The notes: generated from the letters alone by a model not told the origin. 53,239 bases of DNA from an uncultured Pelagibacteraceae bacterium (GCA_902526005.1 CABZIW010000007.1:1-53239); one strand, 5' to 3'; positions 1 through 9,039 are shown, numbered from the stretch's first letter. A program made the numbers and translations.

Positions 1-432
1 TAATTTTGTAGACCATCCATACATAATAGACTCTCTTGAAATATAATTTTCTACATTTGCTTCGTTGAAGAGATCTTCATAACCATCATCCATATGTGAC
101 AGTAAAGTTGTTAAATGTTGAACAGTGTGGTTAACTTTTTCATTTCTGCAATTGCTCAAGTATTTAATAATCCAAGGAAATGTTTCATTTAATCGTTTTA
201 GGCTAATGAATAAGGGGCTGTTTTTGTTTAGCAATAGATATGGAAATAAATAAAAATAGGATGATGAATTTGTTGGTATATTTGCATATTTTGCATAAGT
301 TCCAGCATTGCCGTAACTTGCTTGTGATCCAGGATCATTCATATCATACAAAGTCACATCTTGACCGTACTTCTTAAGCCAATTGGCTGAAGATATGCCA
401 ACAATTCCCGCTCCTATTACTGCTATTTTCAT
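1..432 (-). CDS. D-amino-acid dehydrogenase-like FAD oxidoreductase, N-terminal part
   Basis: The gene starts with ATG at 432 and runs off the left edge, so only the first 144 residues are seen. The N-terminus is a Rossmann FAD-binding fold: a short beta strand followed by GAGIVG at residues 7-12, then an acidic residue at the end of the second strand and a GNAG motif near residue 41, as in DadA-type members of the DAO family. Such enzymes oxidise D-amino acids or N-methyl amino acids and pass electrons to the membrane. The start lies 6 bases after the stop of the downstream gene's neighbour region and is preceded by no obvious ribosome site. Substrate cannot be judged without the C-terminal half. 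Confidence 0.75.
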   Translation of the reverse strand, partial: MKIAVIGAGIVGISSANWLKKYGQDVTLYDMNDPGSQASYGNAGTYAKYANIPTNSSSYFYLFPYLLLNKNSPLFISLKRLNETFPWIIKYLSNCRNEKVNHTVQHLTTLLSHMDDGYEDLFNEANVENYISRESIMYGWSTKL

Positions 433-438
433 TTGTAA

Positions 439-1494
439 CTATTGTGATTTCATTTCTAGAAGTCTGCTTATGGTTCTGTTAAATTTATCTTTCAAATGAT
501 ATGCACTACCAAGATCGCTTATTTCTTTTTCTGTGCTTAAATATAATTTGATTTTATTATCATAGAGAACATCAATTAGATTAATAAATCTTTCTTGAAG
601 ATTAGAATTTGTATTTCCAAAATTTGGAACATTTTCAATGATTAATCTATCAATTAATTTAATTAGCTCGAGGTAGTCTTCAGTGCCTCTATTATCGCCA
701 CAAATTTCATTGAATTGAAAACGAGCTATTCTATTAGACAGATTCTTAACAACAAAATTTCTCTTCTTTACACTTATTACTTTATCCTCTACTGCAACTT
801 TATTTGAATGGATAGAAAAAATATCATTTATTTGAAGTTTGCTAACCGGTGAATTTGATAAAAAAAAGTTTTTTTCTTCTTTTAATGATCTTGTTCTATA
901 GTCAATGTCTATTGATAGGTGATGAATTTGAGAATTTTTTTTTATTAAATTAATAAATGGAATAAAAAGTTCTCTTTGCAGCCCTTCTTTGTATAAGTCT
1001 TCTGGGCTGGAATTAGAAGTTAATACAATTAAAATATTATTTTTAAAGAACTCCTCGAATAAATGACCTAGAATCATAGCATCAGCTATATTTGTGACCT
1101 GGAATTCATCAAAAAATATGAGACTTGATTTCGATTTAATGCCTTTTACAAGTTTTGAAATTATAAAATCTCTTGAATTTTTTTCATTTCTGAGTTGGTG
1201 TAATTGATCATGTATATCAATCATAAACTCATGAAAATGGACTCTTTGTTTTTCTTTTAAATTTACGTCATCATAGAACAAATCCATAATGAGAGTTTTT
1301 CCAATTCCCACTCCCCCGTATAAATAAAAGCATTTCTTTTGATTTAAATTATATCGAAATAGTTTTTTTATAAAATTTCTGCTCGAACCTGACAAAAATT
1401 TATCTAATTCAATAACTAGATCTTTTTGTTTTATATTATGTTCAATGTGCTTATCTTTACAGAGCTGTTCGTAAACTTTTAAAGCTTCTGACAC
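439..1494 (-). CDS. zapE: Cell division/AFG1-type ATPase ZapE
   Basis: A 351-residue P-loop ATPase of the AFG1/ZapE family, which in bacteria is linked to late cell division and in mitochondria to protein turnover. Walker A reads GGVGIGKT near residue 60, Walker B reads LIFFDEF near residue 125, and a sensor-like LTSNSSPEDLY follows near residue 160, all typical of the family. The length is normal. The start is GTG at 1494. It sits 12 bases after the stop of the dimethylglycine dehydrogenase-like gene on the same strand, so it may be co-transcribed with it, but no functional link is evident. Confidence 0.88.
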   Translation of the reverse strand: MSEALKVYEQLCKDKHIEHNIKQKDLVIELDKFLSGSSRNFIKKLFRYNLNQKKCFYLYGGVGIGKTLIMDLFYDDVNLKEKQRVHFHEFMIDIHDQLHQLRNEKNSRDFIISKLVKGIKSKSSLIFFDEFQVTNIADAMILGHLFEEFFKNNILIVLTSNSSPEDLYKEGLQRELFIPFINLIKKNSQIHHLSIDIDYRTRSLKEEKNFFLSNSPVSKLQINDIFSIHSNKVAVEDKVISVKKRNFVVKNLSNRIARFQFNEICGDNRGTEDYLELIKLIDRLIIENVPNFGNTNSNLQERFINLIDVLYDNKIKLYLSTEKEISDLGSAYHLKDKFNRTISRLLEMKSQ

Positions 1495-1506
1495 TTTTTC
1501 AAGTAG

Positions 1507-3942
1507 CTAAGATCTAAGTTTCTGATTATCAGGATCGTAAGGACTTTCGGGTATTACCGTTACATCAAACATATCTCCCAAAATATCGATCTTTAACTTT
1601 GTGCCTACATCTGAATGAGCTGGATTGACCATAGCTAAAGCGAGAGACTTATTAACTCGAAAGCCAAAATTTCCACCTGTAGCGCGACCAATAACTTTGC
1701 CATCAGCATATATTGGATTATTGCCAAGTACATCAGCATCTTTGACACCATGAACTTCAAGAGTTACGAAGGAATTTTCAAAACCTTTTTCTCTCCACTG
1801 AACTAATGCATCTCTGCCTATGAATTGACCTTTGTTTGGGTGAATGAACCTGTCTATTCCTGACTCATATCCTGCGTATTCAATTGATAATTCTGTACCA
1901 ATTAGTTTATAGGATTTCTCAATTCTTAGAGAGTCCATTGCTCTTATGCCAAAAGGCTTTAAACCCAGATCTTTTCCTGCATCCATTAATGTATCGAATA
2001 TATGATTTTGTACTTCAATTGGTGAGTGGATTTCCCATCCTAATTCGCCAACAAAATTTACTCTCATTGCAAGTGTTTCTGCAGCGCCAATTTTTACTTT
2101 TTTACCAGATAGCCATGGGAAACCCTCATTTGTGAAATCATCCTCAGATACCCTTTGAAGAAGTTCTCTCGACTTAGGACCAGCGACAACTAATACTCCT
2201 ATTTGATTTGTAATATTTTCAAATTTTACACTTCTGTCATCGGGCATATGTTTTTTAACCCAATCATGGTCCAGCCGCTGCCAAGCTCCAGCAGAAACAC
2301 AATAAAAACTGTCATGAGACTCTCTCATTATTGTAAATTCTGAGTGCACTCCTCCTTTAGAATTCAAAGCATGACAGAGATTTGTCCTTCCTATCTTTTT
2401 TGGTAATTTATTAGCAACTAAATTATCTAGGAATTCTTCTGCTCCTGGCCCGCTTATTCTGCATTTTGCAAATGCGGTCATATCTAAAAGACCTACATTT
2501 TCTGTTACATTTTTACATTCATTTCCAATGTGCTCAAACCAAGCTGATCGCCTGAATGACCAATCGTCTTCTTGAGGAACTCCTTCAGGAGCAAACCAGT
2601 TTGCGCGCTCCCAACCAAACTTTTGACCAAACACTGCACCTAAATTTTTCAGCCTATCGTAACAAGGAGCTTGTCTTAATGGCCGGCCTGCGGGCCTTTC
2701 TTCATCAGGATAATGGATTGTGAAAACGTTAGCATAAGCCTCTTCATTTTTTTTGATTAAATATGATTTTGATGCGTAATCGCCAAACCTTCTGGGTTCA
2801 ACCCCGAGCATGTCAATAGTCGGTTCGCCATCAACAATCCATTCTGCGATCTGCCAGCCTGCACCACCAGCAGCTGTAACACCAAACGAATGACCGTCAT
2901 TTAAATATAAATTTTTTCTATCCCATGCTGGACCGATAATTGGGCTTCCATCTGGAGTATAACAAATAGCACCATTATAAACTTTCTTAATTCCTGCTTC
3001 TCCAAAAATAGGAACTCTGTGAATGGCATGCTCTATATGGGGGCCAAGTCTGTCTAAGTCTTCTTGGAATAATTCATACTCACAGTCTTTGCTAGGTCCA
3101 TTGACATAGCAACATGGTGCACCATTTTCATATGGTCCAAGAATTAATCCACCAGCTTCCTCACGCATATACCATGCGCCGTCAGATCCTCTAAGTACAC
3201 CCATTTCAGGAAGGCCTTCTTTTTGTCTTTCTAGAATTTTAGGATGAGCTTCTGTAACGATATATTGATGCTCAACAGGTATCACAGGAATATCTAATCC
3301 AACCATTTCTCCAGTTTGCCTGACAAAATTGCCCGAACATGAAACAACAATATCACATTTGATCTCACCTTTATCAGTTGTAACAATCCAACTATCATCT
3401 GGTAACTGTTCAAGTCCTATGACCGCTGTTTGTCTATAAATTTCAGCTCCAAGCGCTCTTGCTCCTTTTGCTAGAGCTTGCGTAAGATCATTGGGTTGTA
3501 TGTATCCATCCTCAGGGTGCTGTATAGCACCCACTAAGCCCTCAGTTGAACAAAGCGGCCAGACTTTTTGAACTTCTTCGGGAGTTAAAAAATTGACTTT
3601 TACACCTATTGTTTCCGCAACACCTGCATATTGACGATACTCATCCATTCTATCCTGGTTTTCAGCGAGTCGAATATTACTTACTTGCCTAAAGCCAACA
3701 TCTTGACCAGTTTCTTTTTCAAGTTCTTGATAAAATTTAACTGAGTATTTATGGATTTGACCAACAGAGTAACTCATGTTGAATAATGGCATCAAACCTG
3801 CAGCGTGCCATGTCGAACCTGATGTAAGTTCTTTACGTTCGCACAAAACTACGTCAGACCATCCTTTTTTTGCAAGGTGGTAAAGCGTACTAACTCCAAC
3901 TACACCGCCACCGATGACGACAACTTTAGCTTTATTTTTCAT
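1507..3942 (-). CDS. Dimethylglycine/sarcosine dehydrogenase-like FAD-GcvT fusion protein
   Basis: An 811-residue two-part enzyme. The N-terminal half is a DAO-type FAD domain with IGGGVVG at residues 10-16 and GSTWHAAG around His46, the histidine that carries covalent FAD in dimethylglycine and sarcosine dehydrogenases. The C-terminal half (from about residue 425) is a GcvT-like folate-binding domain. The family oxidises an N-methyl group and passes the carbon to tetrahydrofolate. The start is taken as ATG at 3942: a longer in-frame reading begins with TTG at 3963 inside the upstream gene and adds residues without homology to the FAD strand. It is next to betaine genes (BHMT, ProX-type importer) within 10 kb, which supports dimethylglycine as substrate; sarcosine or another N-methyl amine remains possible. 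Confidence 0.87.
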   Translation of the reverse strand: MKNKAKVVVIGGGVVGVSTLYHLAKKGWSDVVLCERKELTSGSTWHAAGLMPLFNMSYSVGQIHKYSVKFYQELEKETGQDVGFRQVSNIRLAENQDRMDEYRQYAGVAETIGVKVNFLTPEEVQKVWPLCSTEGLVGAIQHPEDGYIQPNDLTQALAKGARALGAEIYRQTAVIGLEQLPDDSWIVTTDKGEIKCDIVVSCSGNFVRQTGEMVGLDIPVIPVEHQYIVTEAHPKILERQKEGLPEMGVLRGSDGAWYMREEAGGLILGPYENGAPCCYVNGPSKDCEYELFQEDLDRLGPHIEHAIHRVPIFGEAGIKKVYNGAICYTPDGSPIIGPAWDRKNLYLNDGHSFGVTAAGGAGWQIAEWIVDGEPTIDMLGVEPRRFGDYASKSYLIKKNEEAYANVFTIHYPDEERPAGRPLRQAPCYDRLKNLGAVFGQKFGWERANWFAPEGVPQEDDWSFRRSAWFEHIGNECKNVTENVGLLDMTAFAKCRISGPGAEEFLDNLVANKLPKKIGRTNLCHALNSKGGVHSEFTIMRESHDSFYCVSAGAWQRLDHDWVKKHMPDDRSVKFENITNQIGVLVVAGPKSRELLQRVSEDDFTNEGFPWLSGKKVKIGAAETLAMRVNFVGELGWEIHSPIEVQNHIFDTLMDAGKDLGLKPFGIRAMDSLRIEKSYKLIGTELSIEYAGYESGIDRFIHPNKGQFIGRDALVQWREKGFENSFVTLEVHGVKDADVLGNNPIYADGKVIGRATGGNFGFRVNKSLALAMVNPAHSDVGTKLKIDILGDMFDVTVIPESPYDPDNQKLRS

Positions 3943-3947
3943 ATGAA

Positions 3948-4628
3948 TTATGGACCGGCCCAATCAACAGCACAATATTCCGCACTTCCACCTGTGAAAT
4001 CCCAATTACGGCCGTGATCTCTAATCCTGCTTCTTTTTGATCCTTTGCAAACAATTATTTCTGGCGCAACCCAATATTTTAAGTTTGATACTTTTACTAC
4101 TTCGCCTCTCTCTTTTCCTGGCTCATGTTCAATTCGACCATCTAAGATTTCTGGAATTGTAAACGACCATCCATCTTCGGTTTCTTTGTATGATATAGAA
4201 CATCTTTTTACGCCAAGGAAGTTTGCAATCATATGTCTAAACCAACCTGTTTGCCCACCCGCTTGGCCTGAAAAAATAACTGCAAGAGCATCAGCTGCAT
4301 CATCAGATGCTTTTTCATCAATATATAATCCTGCTGTCCAACCACCTGAACCTAAAGGGCCAGGAACTTCTAAAAGAATAGCAACATTTAAACCACTTAA
4401 ATCCAAAATTCCTTTAGACTCTCTTTTGATAGGGTTAAATCCAGACCACTTTTCTTCTGCGTATCCTTCTTCGATATTAATTCCCCACCATGAAAAGCAT
4501 TTACCGTTTGGTGAATTTGGAACTGCTCTTCCCAGGGACATCGGACAATTGCAAAATACATCACAGTTACAATTCAGTAAAAAATTTCCTTTTATTTCCC
4601 AATGTAAGTTTAATGGATTTACAGTCAT
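3948..4628 (-). CDS. DUF1326 domain protein
   Basis: A 226-residue protein with an N-terminal cysteine cluster, CNCDVFCNCP at about residues 20-29, followed by further Cys and Trp-rich motifs. This matches the DUF1326 family, whose function is not established. The cysteine cluster suggests metal binding. It ends 5 bases before the start of the dehydrogenase gene and lies 4 bases after DUF2182; the DUF1326-DUF2182 pairing recurs in bacteria. Here the pair is followed upstream by a copper chaperone and SCO1, so a role in copper handling is a reasonable inference. A 195-residue open frame on the other strand over the same bases is a shadow. Confidence 0.85.
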   Translation of the reverse strand: MTVNPLNLHWEIKGNFLLNCNCDVFCNCPMSLGRAVPNSPNGKCFSWWGINIEEGYAEEKWSGFNPIKRESKGILDLSGLNVAILLEVPGPLGSGGWTAGLYIDEKASDDAADALAVIFSGQAGGQTGWFRHMIANFLGVKRCSISYKETEDGWSFTIPEILDGRIEHEPGKERGEVVKVSNLKYWVAPEIIVCKGSKRSRIRDHGRNWDFTGGSAEYCAVDWAGP

Positions 4629-4632
4629 ATAG

Positions 4633-5514
4633 TTAAATAAATATTAAATACGCCCCCCAACCTACAAGAAGAATGCCCAGAAATCTAGAGCTAAGTTTCT
4701 CGTAAGGCAGCATTTTTTCAGCCAATACAATTATTGTTATTGCGACAACCCATAGTAAATTCATAACTCCATTTACAAAAAGTAGAAGCATAAGAACCCA
4801 GCAGCACCCTAAGCAAAATATACCATGCTTTAGACCCACATAGGCAACATTTCCGTATCCTTTAATAGGACCAGCCATTAGAAACGATAAGGGGTTTCTG
4901 CATTTCTCAAGACATGTATCTTTCAAACTTGTAAATTGAAATGCACCAGCTCCAACGAGAAATAATCCTGCAAGAATATTATTTTGTAATGTTCCCATCA
5001 TATCGACTACCCCGTTATTGTGAAAAATATATTGAAGAGTACATGCAATAAGTGAAAAAATTGTCCAAATTAAAATATAAGTGAATGAAATCACTATCAT
5101 CTCAATAATAATATTCGATGATATCTGCATGTTCGATCTCATCATTCTAAAAATATTTAAAAAGATAAATGTAGATGGAAGCATCATCGCAAACATCATG
5201 ACGGTCCACATTACGAACATCACGATAAAATCATTTATTGTCCACATTCCTGTCATTGGCATCATAAGAAAATTGATTGATGAGTTTTTTTCATTCATAT
5301 TCATTGAGTCCATAGTCATTTCCGCATCAGACATAGAGTTCATTGACATTTCATTTTCTGAGGCGGTTTCCATTGACATTGTCATTGGATTTTTATTTTG
5401 CATCATTGTGTCCATTGGATTAGATGCCATGAGGAATAAATAGTACCAAGCTAAAGCAATCAGCAAGGTGAGAAAAAAAAGTGTGGTGATATATTCAATT
5501 TTAAATGTTTTCAT
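4633..5514 (-). CDS. DUF2182 integral membrane protein with Met-rich insertion
   Basis: A 293-residue membrane protein of the DUF2182 family (annotated as predicted metal-binding membrane protein). It has a first membrane segment at about residues 8-28, then a loop at residues 29-90 holding about 18 methionines mixed with Asn, Ser and acidic residues, then five or more membrane segments. A conserved GIFCLGCCW motif lies near residue 235. Met-rich loops commonly bind Cu(I) in periplasmic copper proteins. The ATG shares one base with the stop of the PCu(A)C gene (TAATG), so the two are translationally coupled. Copper binding or transport is inferred from the methionines and neighbours. Confidence 0.85.
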   Translation of the reverse strand: MKTFKIEYITTLFFLTLLIALAWYYLFLMASNPMDTMMQNKNPMTMSMETASENEMSMNSMSDAEMTMDSMNMNEKNSSINFLMMPMTGMWTINDFIVMFVMWTVMMFAMMLPSTFIFLNIFRMMRSNMQISSNIIIEMIVISFTYILIWTIFSLIACTLQYIFHNNGVVDMMGTLQNNILAGLFLVGAGAFQFTSLKDTCLEKCRNPLSFLMAGPIKGYGNVAYVGLKHGIFCLGCCWVLMLLLFVNGVMNLLWVVAITIIVLAEKMLPYEKLSSRFLGILLVGWGAYLIFI

Positions 5515-5969
5515 TAATGTTCTGTATGGTCCTCTATACTTTTTTGAGTTTCAACCTCAAAAAGCACTTTGATCTCGCCTGCATTTTCAAATACTAAAGA
5601 CCCTTCTAAACTTATTCCATGAGTTAGTTCAATACTAAAATTTGAAAACATTATATGGTGCGTACCGGGTTTGAGCGATTTAGCTTTTTGTGGAGGGATT
5701 TCAATAAAATCAACTTTACTCATTGTAACCATTCCACTCTCTATACTTGAATAATGTAACTCAGAATCTGCAAAGTCAGTAACAACTTTAATTAAACGAT
5801 CTGTCTCGAAACCCATGTTTACTATTTTCATATATCCTGCTGCAGGGCCTGATGAAATTACAAACTTTATGTGTGGGTGATTTATATTAATATGATCTTT
5901 TTGAAATTGGTGAGCATCTCCAATTTTTGTAGAAACTAAAAACAAAACTATTATTAGTGCTTTATACAA
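5514..5969 (-). CDS. Periplasmic copper chaperone PCu(A)C
   Basis: A 151-residue secreted protein with an N-terminal signal peptide (hydrophobic residues 4-13). It contains the exact PCu(A)C metal motif H-X10-M-X21-H-X-M as His72, Met83, His105 and Met107. Family members carry Cu(I) in the periplasm and help build the CuA centre of cytochrome c oxidase, working with SCO1, which is encoded two genes upstream in the same operon. The C-terminus ends in a His-containing tail (EDHTEH). The reading starts with TTG just after the upstream stop; no ATG is available before the signal peptide, so TTG is accepted with moderate confidence. Confidence 0.88.
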   Translation of the reverse strand: MYKALIIVLFLVSTKIGDAHQFQKDHININHPHIKFVISSGPAAGYMKIVNMGFETDRLIKVVTDFADSELHYSSIESGMVTMSKVDFIEIPPQKAKSLKPGTHHIMFSNFSIELTHGISLEGSLVFENAGEIKVLFEVETQKSIEDHTEH

Positions 5970-5972
5970 CCC

Positions 5973-6218
5973 TTAATCTCTCTCTGTCGAAAACATACAG
6001 ACATCGTTAACACAAGTTAAAACGCATAATAAGTTTTTATCTTTGTTATGATAAGATGCCCATAATTCAGTCTTTTCATGTTTTAAAAGAAGCTCAACAT
6101 TAGCATCACAATTTTTTTTTGATGCTTGTTCAGATGCCAATTCTCTATATTTATTTGTTTCAATTATTTCGGAACAAGAAAATAAAACAAAAAAAATAAA
6201 TATTGATATTTTATACAT
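5973..6218 (-). CDS. Small predicted lipoprotein, unknown family
   Basis: An 81-residue protein with a lipoprotein signal peptide: a hydrophobic stretch and lipobox LFSC with the acceptor Cys near residue 15. The mature part holds four more cysteines (Cys38, Cys65, Cys69, Cys73 by count), the last three closely spaced in a LLCVLTCVNDVC segment, which could form disulfides or bind metal. I do not recognise a family. It starts 2 bases after SCO1 ends and stops 3 bases before the PCu(A)C gene, so it belongs to the copper operon, and a role in copper delivery is an inference from position only. Confidence 0.7.
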   Translation of the reverse strand: MYKISIFIFFVLFSCSEIIETNKYRELASEQASKKNCDANVELLLKHEKTELWASYHNKDKNLLCVLTCVNDVCMFSTERD

Positions 6219-6220
6219 TG

Positions 6221-6871
6221 TTATAGGTTTTTTAAATCTTCAACCATTTGTTCAATACTAGAACCAAACGGAAGTATGCTTATTAATAAATCATTATCAT
6301 CAAAAATATAATAGAAAGCAGTATGTTGAACCATGTAGTTTTTTTCTTTATTACTTATTTCATCAGATTGTTCAGACGTACCTAAATAATTTTGATGTTC
6401 TGAGTTTGTTGCAGGCTCTACATGTACAAAAAAATCTTTCCATATTGGCATAAGATTTTCATGTGTCCCCGTTAAACCAATTAAATTATTGCTAAAGTTG
6501 CTGAGAAATTCTTTTAACCGATCAGGGTTATCCCTAGCAGGATCAACTGTTACAAAGAAAAATTTTATATTTTCTATTGAATGGTTTTCTCTTTTTAATT
6601 GATCAATGGCATTGCTCATAAGATTCGCACTTATTGGACAAATATCTGGGCAATGAGTAAAGCCAAAAAAGAATACTTTACTATATCCTCTGTAAGTTCT
6701 TTCGCTTACATCAACTCCAAAATGGTCAACTGCGGTAAATTTTAAATCAATGTTGTTTGATACTTCTGAAGTATTTTCTTTAAATAATTCAGAAACTGCC
6801 CAACCGGCGACGACTGCTAATATAATTATTGAGAGGAATAAAAGTTGATTAACTCTACTTCTTGAAATCAT
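6221..6871 (-). CDS. SCO1/SenC copper metallochaperone
   Basis: A 216-residue membrane-anchored thioredoxin-fold protein. An N-terminal membrane segment spans about residues 9-26. The copper site is complete: THCPDICP with Cys74 and Cys78, and the distal His183 in VQHTAFYYIF. The family inserts copper or reduces cysteines at the CuA site of cytochrome c oxidase. It overlaps the stop of the DmdA-like gene by one base (TAATG), so the copper genes are coupled to that demethylase gene on the same transcript, although the two functions appear unrelated. Confidence 0.92.
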   Translation of the reverse strand: MISRSRVNQLLFLSIIILAVVAGWAVSELFKENTSEVSNNIDLKFTAVDHFGVDVSERTYRGYSKVFFFGFTHCPDICPISANLMSNAIDQLKRENHSIENIKFFFVTVDPARDNPDRLKEFLSNFSNNLIGLTGTHENLMPIWKDFFVHVEPATNSEHQNYLGTSEQSDEISNKEKNYMVQHTAFYYIFDDNDLLISILPFGSSIEQMVEDLKNL

Positions 6872-8007
6872 TATTCCATTTTTTCGAGTCTAGAACTAAA
6901 TGGTAAAGGAACAACTTCTACATCTCGTTTCTCTCCATCATGATCAATCTGATATACTTCTTCTGAATTAATTAAATCAATATCAATGAACCCTAAAGCA
7001 ATATTGCATCCAAAGTTTGGACTATAAATGCAGCTGGTTACAAATCCTTTTTTTTCAGAGTTATTGTCAAACAATGGTATTCTTGCCATATTATAACCAA
7101 TTTTCTTTCCTGAAATTTTAAAACCAGTGAATTGTTTTTTAATGCCCTCTTCTCTTATTTTTAAGAGAGCATCTTTTCCTACAAAGTCCGCTTCTTGATC
7201 AAGATCATAAAATTTTGGTAAGTTTAGTTCTAAAGGGTTTTCAGCTAATGAGGTATCTCCTTGGTGGGAAATCATACCAGCTTCAATTCTATCTATTTGA
7301 TTAGGACAACTTGGTACAATTTTAAACTCTTTTCCTGTTTCCATTAATGCATTCCATAAAGCCGGACCGTCTACTTCTCTTGTTATATAAATTTCATATC
7401 CAAACTGATTACTCCAACCGCTGCGTGCAATGATGATATCTAATCCGAATAAGTTAGTTTCGATAAATTGATAATATTTTAATCCCATAATAACTGGATC
7501 ATCATTTGTAGCTTTTCTCATGAGTTCTTTTGCGCGCGGGCCTTGCAATGAAAGTGGACAAGCTTCAGGCTCTGAAATCTTAACATTATACTTACCAGAT
7601 AAAGCGACGCCTTTGCACCATAGTATTGCATCAGAATCTGCAATGCTCAGCCAAAACTTTTTTTCATTAAACTTTAAAATTAGAGGATCATTTATGATAC
7701 CACCATTTTCATCTGTCATAAACGCGTAACGACAAAAACCGTCTTTGAAAGTTGATAGATTTCTTGGCGTCATGTACTGAACAAATTTAGCGGCGTCCTC
7801 TCCAATAATTTCAATTTGTCTCTCTGCTGCCACATCCCATAATGTTACATCGTTTATTAATGATTGATATTCCTGCTCAGGAGTCGTGTAGCCAACAGGC
7901 ATAGTCATACGGTTATAAGTTGTAAAATTGGTAGCACCATATTTTAGTGTCTCTTCAAAGAAAGGTGACTTTCTTATCCTTGGGGTGTATATGATACCTT
8001 TTGACAT
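6871..8007 (-). CDS. DmdA-like tetrahydrofolate-dependent demethylase (GcvT family)
   Basis: A 378-residue GcvT-fold protein whose size and motifs are those of the DMSP demethylase DmdA: WDVAAERQIEI near residue 57, SIADSD near residue 120, IARSGWSNQFGYEIY near residue 195 and SCPNQIDRIEAG near residue 235 all have close counterparts in SAR11 DmdA as I recall it. DmdA moves a methyl group from dimethylsulfoniopropionate to tetrahydrofolate; related enzymes act on other methylated compounds. A strong ribosome site (AAGGAGA) lies 7 bases before the ATG at 8007. It heads the operon that continues into SCO1. Assigning DMSP as substrate needs a phylogeny. Confidence 0.82.
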   Translation of the reverse strand: MSKGIIYTPRIRKSPFFEETLKYGATNFTTYNRMTMPVGYTTPEQEYQSLINDVTLWDVAAERQIEIIGEDAAKFVQYMTPRNLSTFKDGFCRYAFMTDENGGIINDPLILKFNEKKFWLSIADSDAILWCKGVALSGKYNVKISEPEACPLSLQGPRAKELMRKATNDDPVIMGLKYYQFIETNLFGLDIIIARSGWSNQFGYEIYITREVDGPALWNALMETGKEFKIVPSCPNQIDRIEAGMISHQGDTSLAENPLELNLPKFYDLDQEADFVGKDALLKIREEGIKKQFTGFKISGKKIGYNMARIPLFDNNSEKKGFVTSCIYSPNFGCNIALGFIDIDLINSEEVYQIDHDGEKRDVEVVPLPFSSRLEKME

Positions 8008-8070
8008 TCTGTTCTCCTTAATGATCAGACCTTATAGACCATAAAATCATAAAAAGTAAATCCTTTTCCT

Positions 8071-8110
8071 AAGTTTCTACTTACTAATTGAAACTTAAAA
8101 TGCTAAAAAA
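8071..8110 (+). promoter_or_regulatory. Hairpin plus GCTAAAAAA leader before the BHMT gene
   Basis: A 7-bp inverted repeat (AAGTTTC at 8071-8077 and GAAACTT at 8090-8096) with a 12-base loop is followed by AAAATGCTAAAAAA, ending 5 bases before the ATG at 8116. This arrangement recalls SAM-II/SAM-V riboswitches, which end in a similar GCUAAAA segment over the ribosome site and control bhmT and metY genes in marine alphaproteobacteria. A convincing pseudoknot pairing between loop and tail is not evident by eye. Confidence 0.25.
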
Positions 8111-8115
8111 TAATC

Positions 8116-9039
8116 ATGAGCAAAAGATATGAAAATTTAATGAAACGTATTCATGCTGGAGAAAATATTCTTCTTGATGGGGCTACTGGTTCAGAACTTG
8201 AAAACCGTGGTATTAAAATGGATAATTCTTGGTGTGGCACAGCCTCCTTAGAAAGCGATACATTGAAGCAAATACACAAAGATTATATTGAGGCTGGATC
8301 AAGTATTATAACTACAAATACTTATGCAACAAATCGAATGATCTTAGAAACTGCGGGAGTAGATAATCAATTCAAAGAAATAAATCTAAGTGCGATAAAT
8401 GCAGCTCTAGAAGCCAGGGAGGAATGTGGCAGAGATGATGTGCTTATAGCTGGGTCCTTATCTCATCAAATACCGTATGAGGATGCTTTTGAAACACAAG
8501 AAGAAAGAGAGAAATTTAAGAAAAAACTCACCCCCGAATATTTTCAAAAATCTTTTGATGAGCTCGCTTTTTTTCTAGCCGATAATGGGTGTGATTTTAT
8601 TCTACTCGAGTTAATGTATCGACCAGATCGAATTGAAATAATTTTTGACTCAGCAAGCAAGGCTGGATTGCCTGTGTGGGCTGGATTTTCATCTAGAAAT
8701 AAAGATGGGTTGATAGCCCTTACTACAGACTATGACTATAGTTTTAAAAAAATGATTGGTAATGTCAAACATCATAAATTGGATGCTGTAGGAATAATGC
8801 ATTGTGAAATTAATGTAATAGAGCAAAGTATTAAAGAACTGAAAGAAGTATATGACCTTCCTGTTATGGCGTATCCAGAAGTAGCGGTATTTAATTTTCC
8901 ACACTACGACATGAGCAATGTAATTTCTCCTGATGATTATTTAATTGAAGCAAAAAAGTGGAAGGATGCTGGAGCACAAATTATAGGTGGATGTTGCGGC
9001 ACAACAGTTGAACACATTAAAGCACTCAATCAACTATAG
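8116..9039 (+). CDS. Betaine/homocysteine S-methyltransferase family protein
   Basis: A 307-residue (beta/alpha)8 methyltransferase of the homocysteine S-methyltransferase family. The zinc ligands are present: HCE near residue 227 and GGCCGT at residues 291-296 near the C-terminus; LLDGATGSELE near residue 20 and TTNTYATNR near residue 70 are also typical. It makes methionine from homocysteine with betaine, S-methylmethionine or a similar donor. Betaine is favoured because the betaine importer and a dimethylglycine dehydrogenase-like gene lie close by. It is divergent from the DmdA-like gene and its stop abuts the stop of the convergent DMT transporter gene. Confidence 0.88.
   Translation: MSKRYENLMKRIHAGENILLDGATGSELENRGIKMDNSWCGTASLESDTLKQIHKDYIEAGSSIITTNTYATNRMILETAGVDNQFKEINLSAINAALEAREECGRDDVLIAGSLSHQIPYEDAFETQEEREKFKKKLTPEYFQKSFDELAFFLADNGCDFILLELMYRPDRIEIIFDSASKAGLPVWAGFSSRNKDGLIALTTDYDYSFKKMIGNVKHHKLDAVGIMHCEINVIEQSIKELKEVYDLPVMAYPEVAVFNFPHYDMSNVISPDDYLIEAKKWKDAGAQIIGGCCGTTVEHIKALNQL

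Noticed and set aside
3943-3963. Longer start (TTG) for the dimethylglycine dehydrogenase-like gene
   Set aside because: It adds seven residues inside the upstream gene; ATG at 3942 sits directly before the FAD-binding strand.
4045-4632. 195-residue open frame on the plus strand
   Set aside because: It lies entirely over the DUF1326 gene, shows no motifs and has a low-complexity composition expected of a shadow frame.
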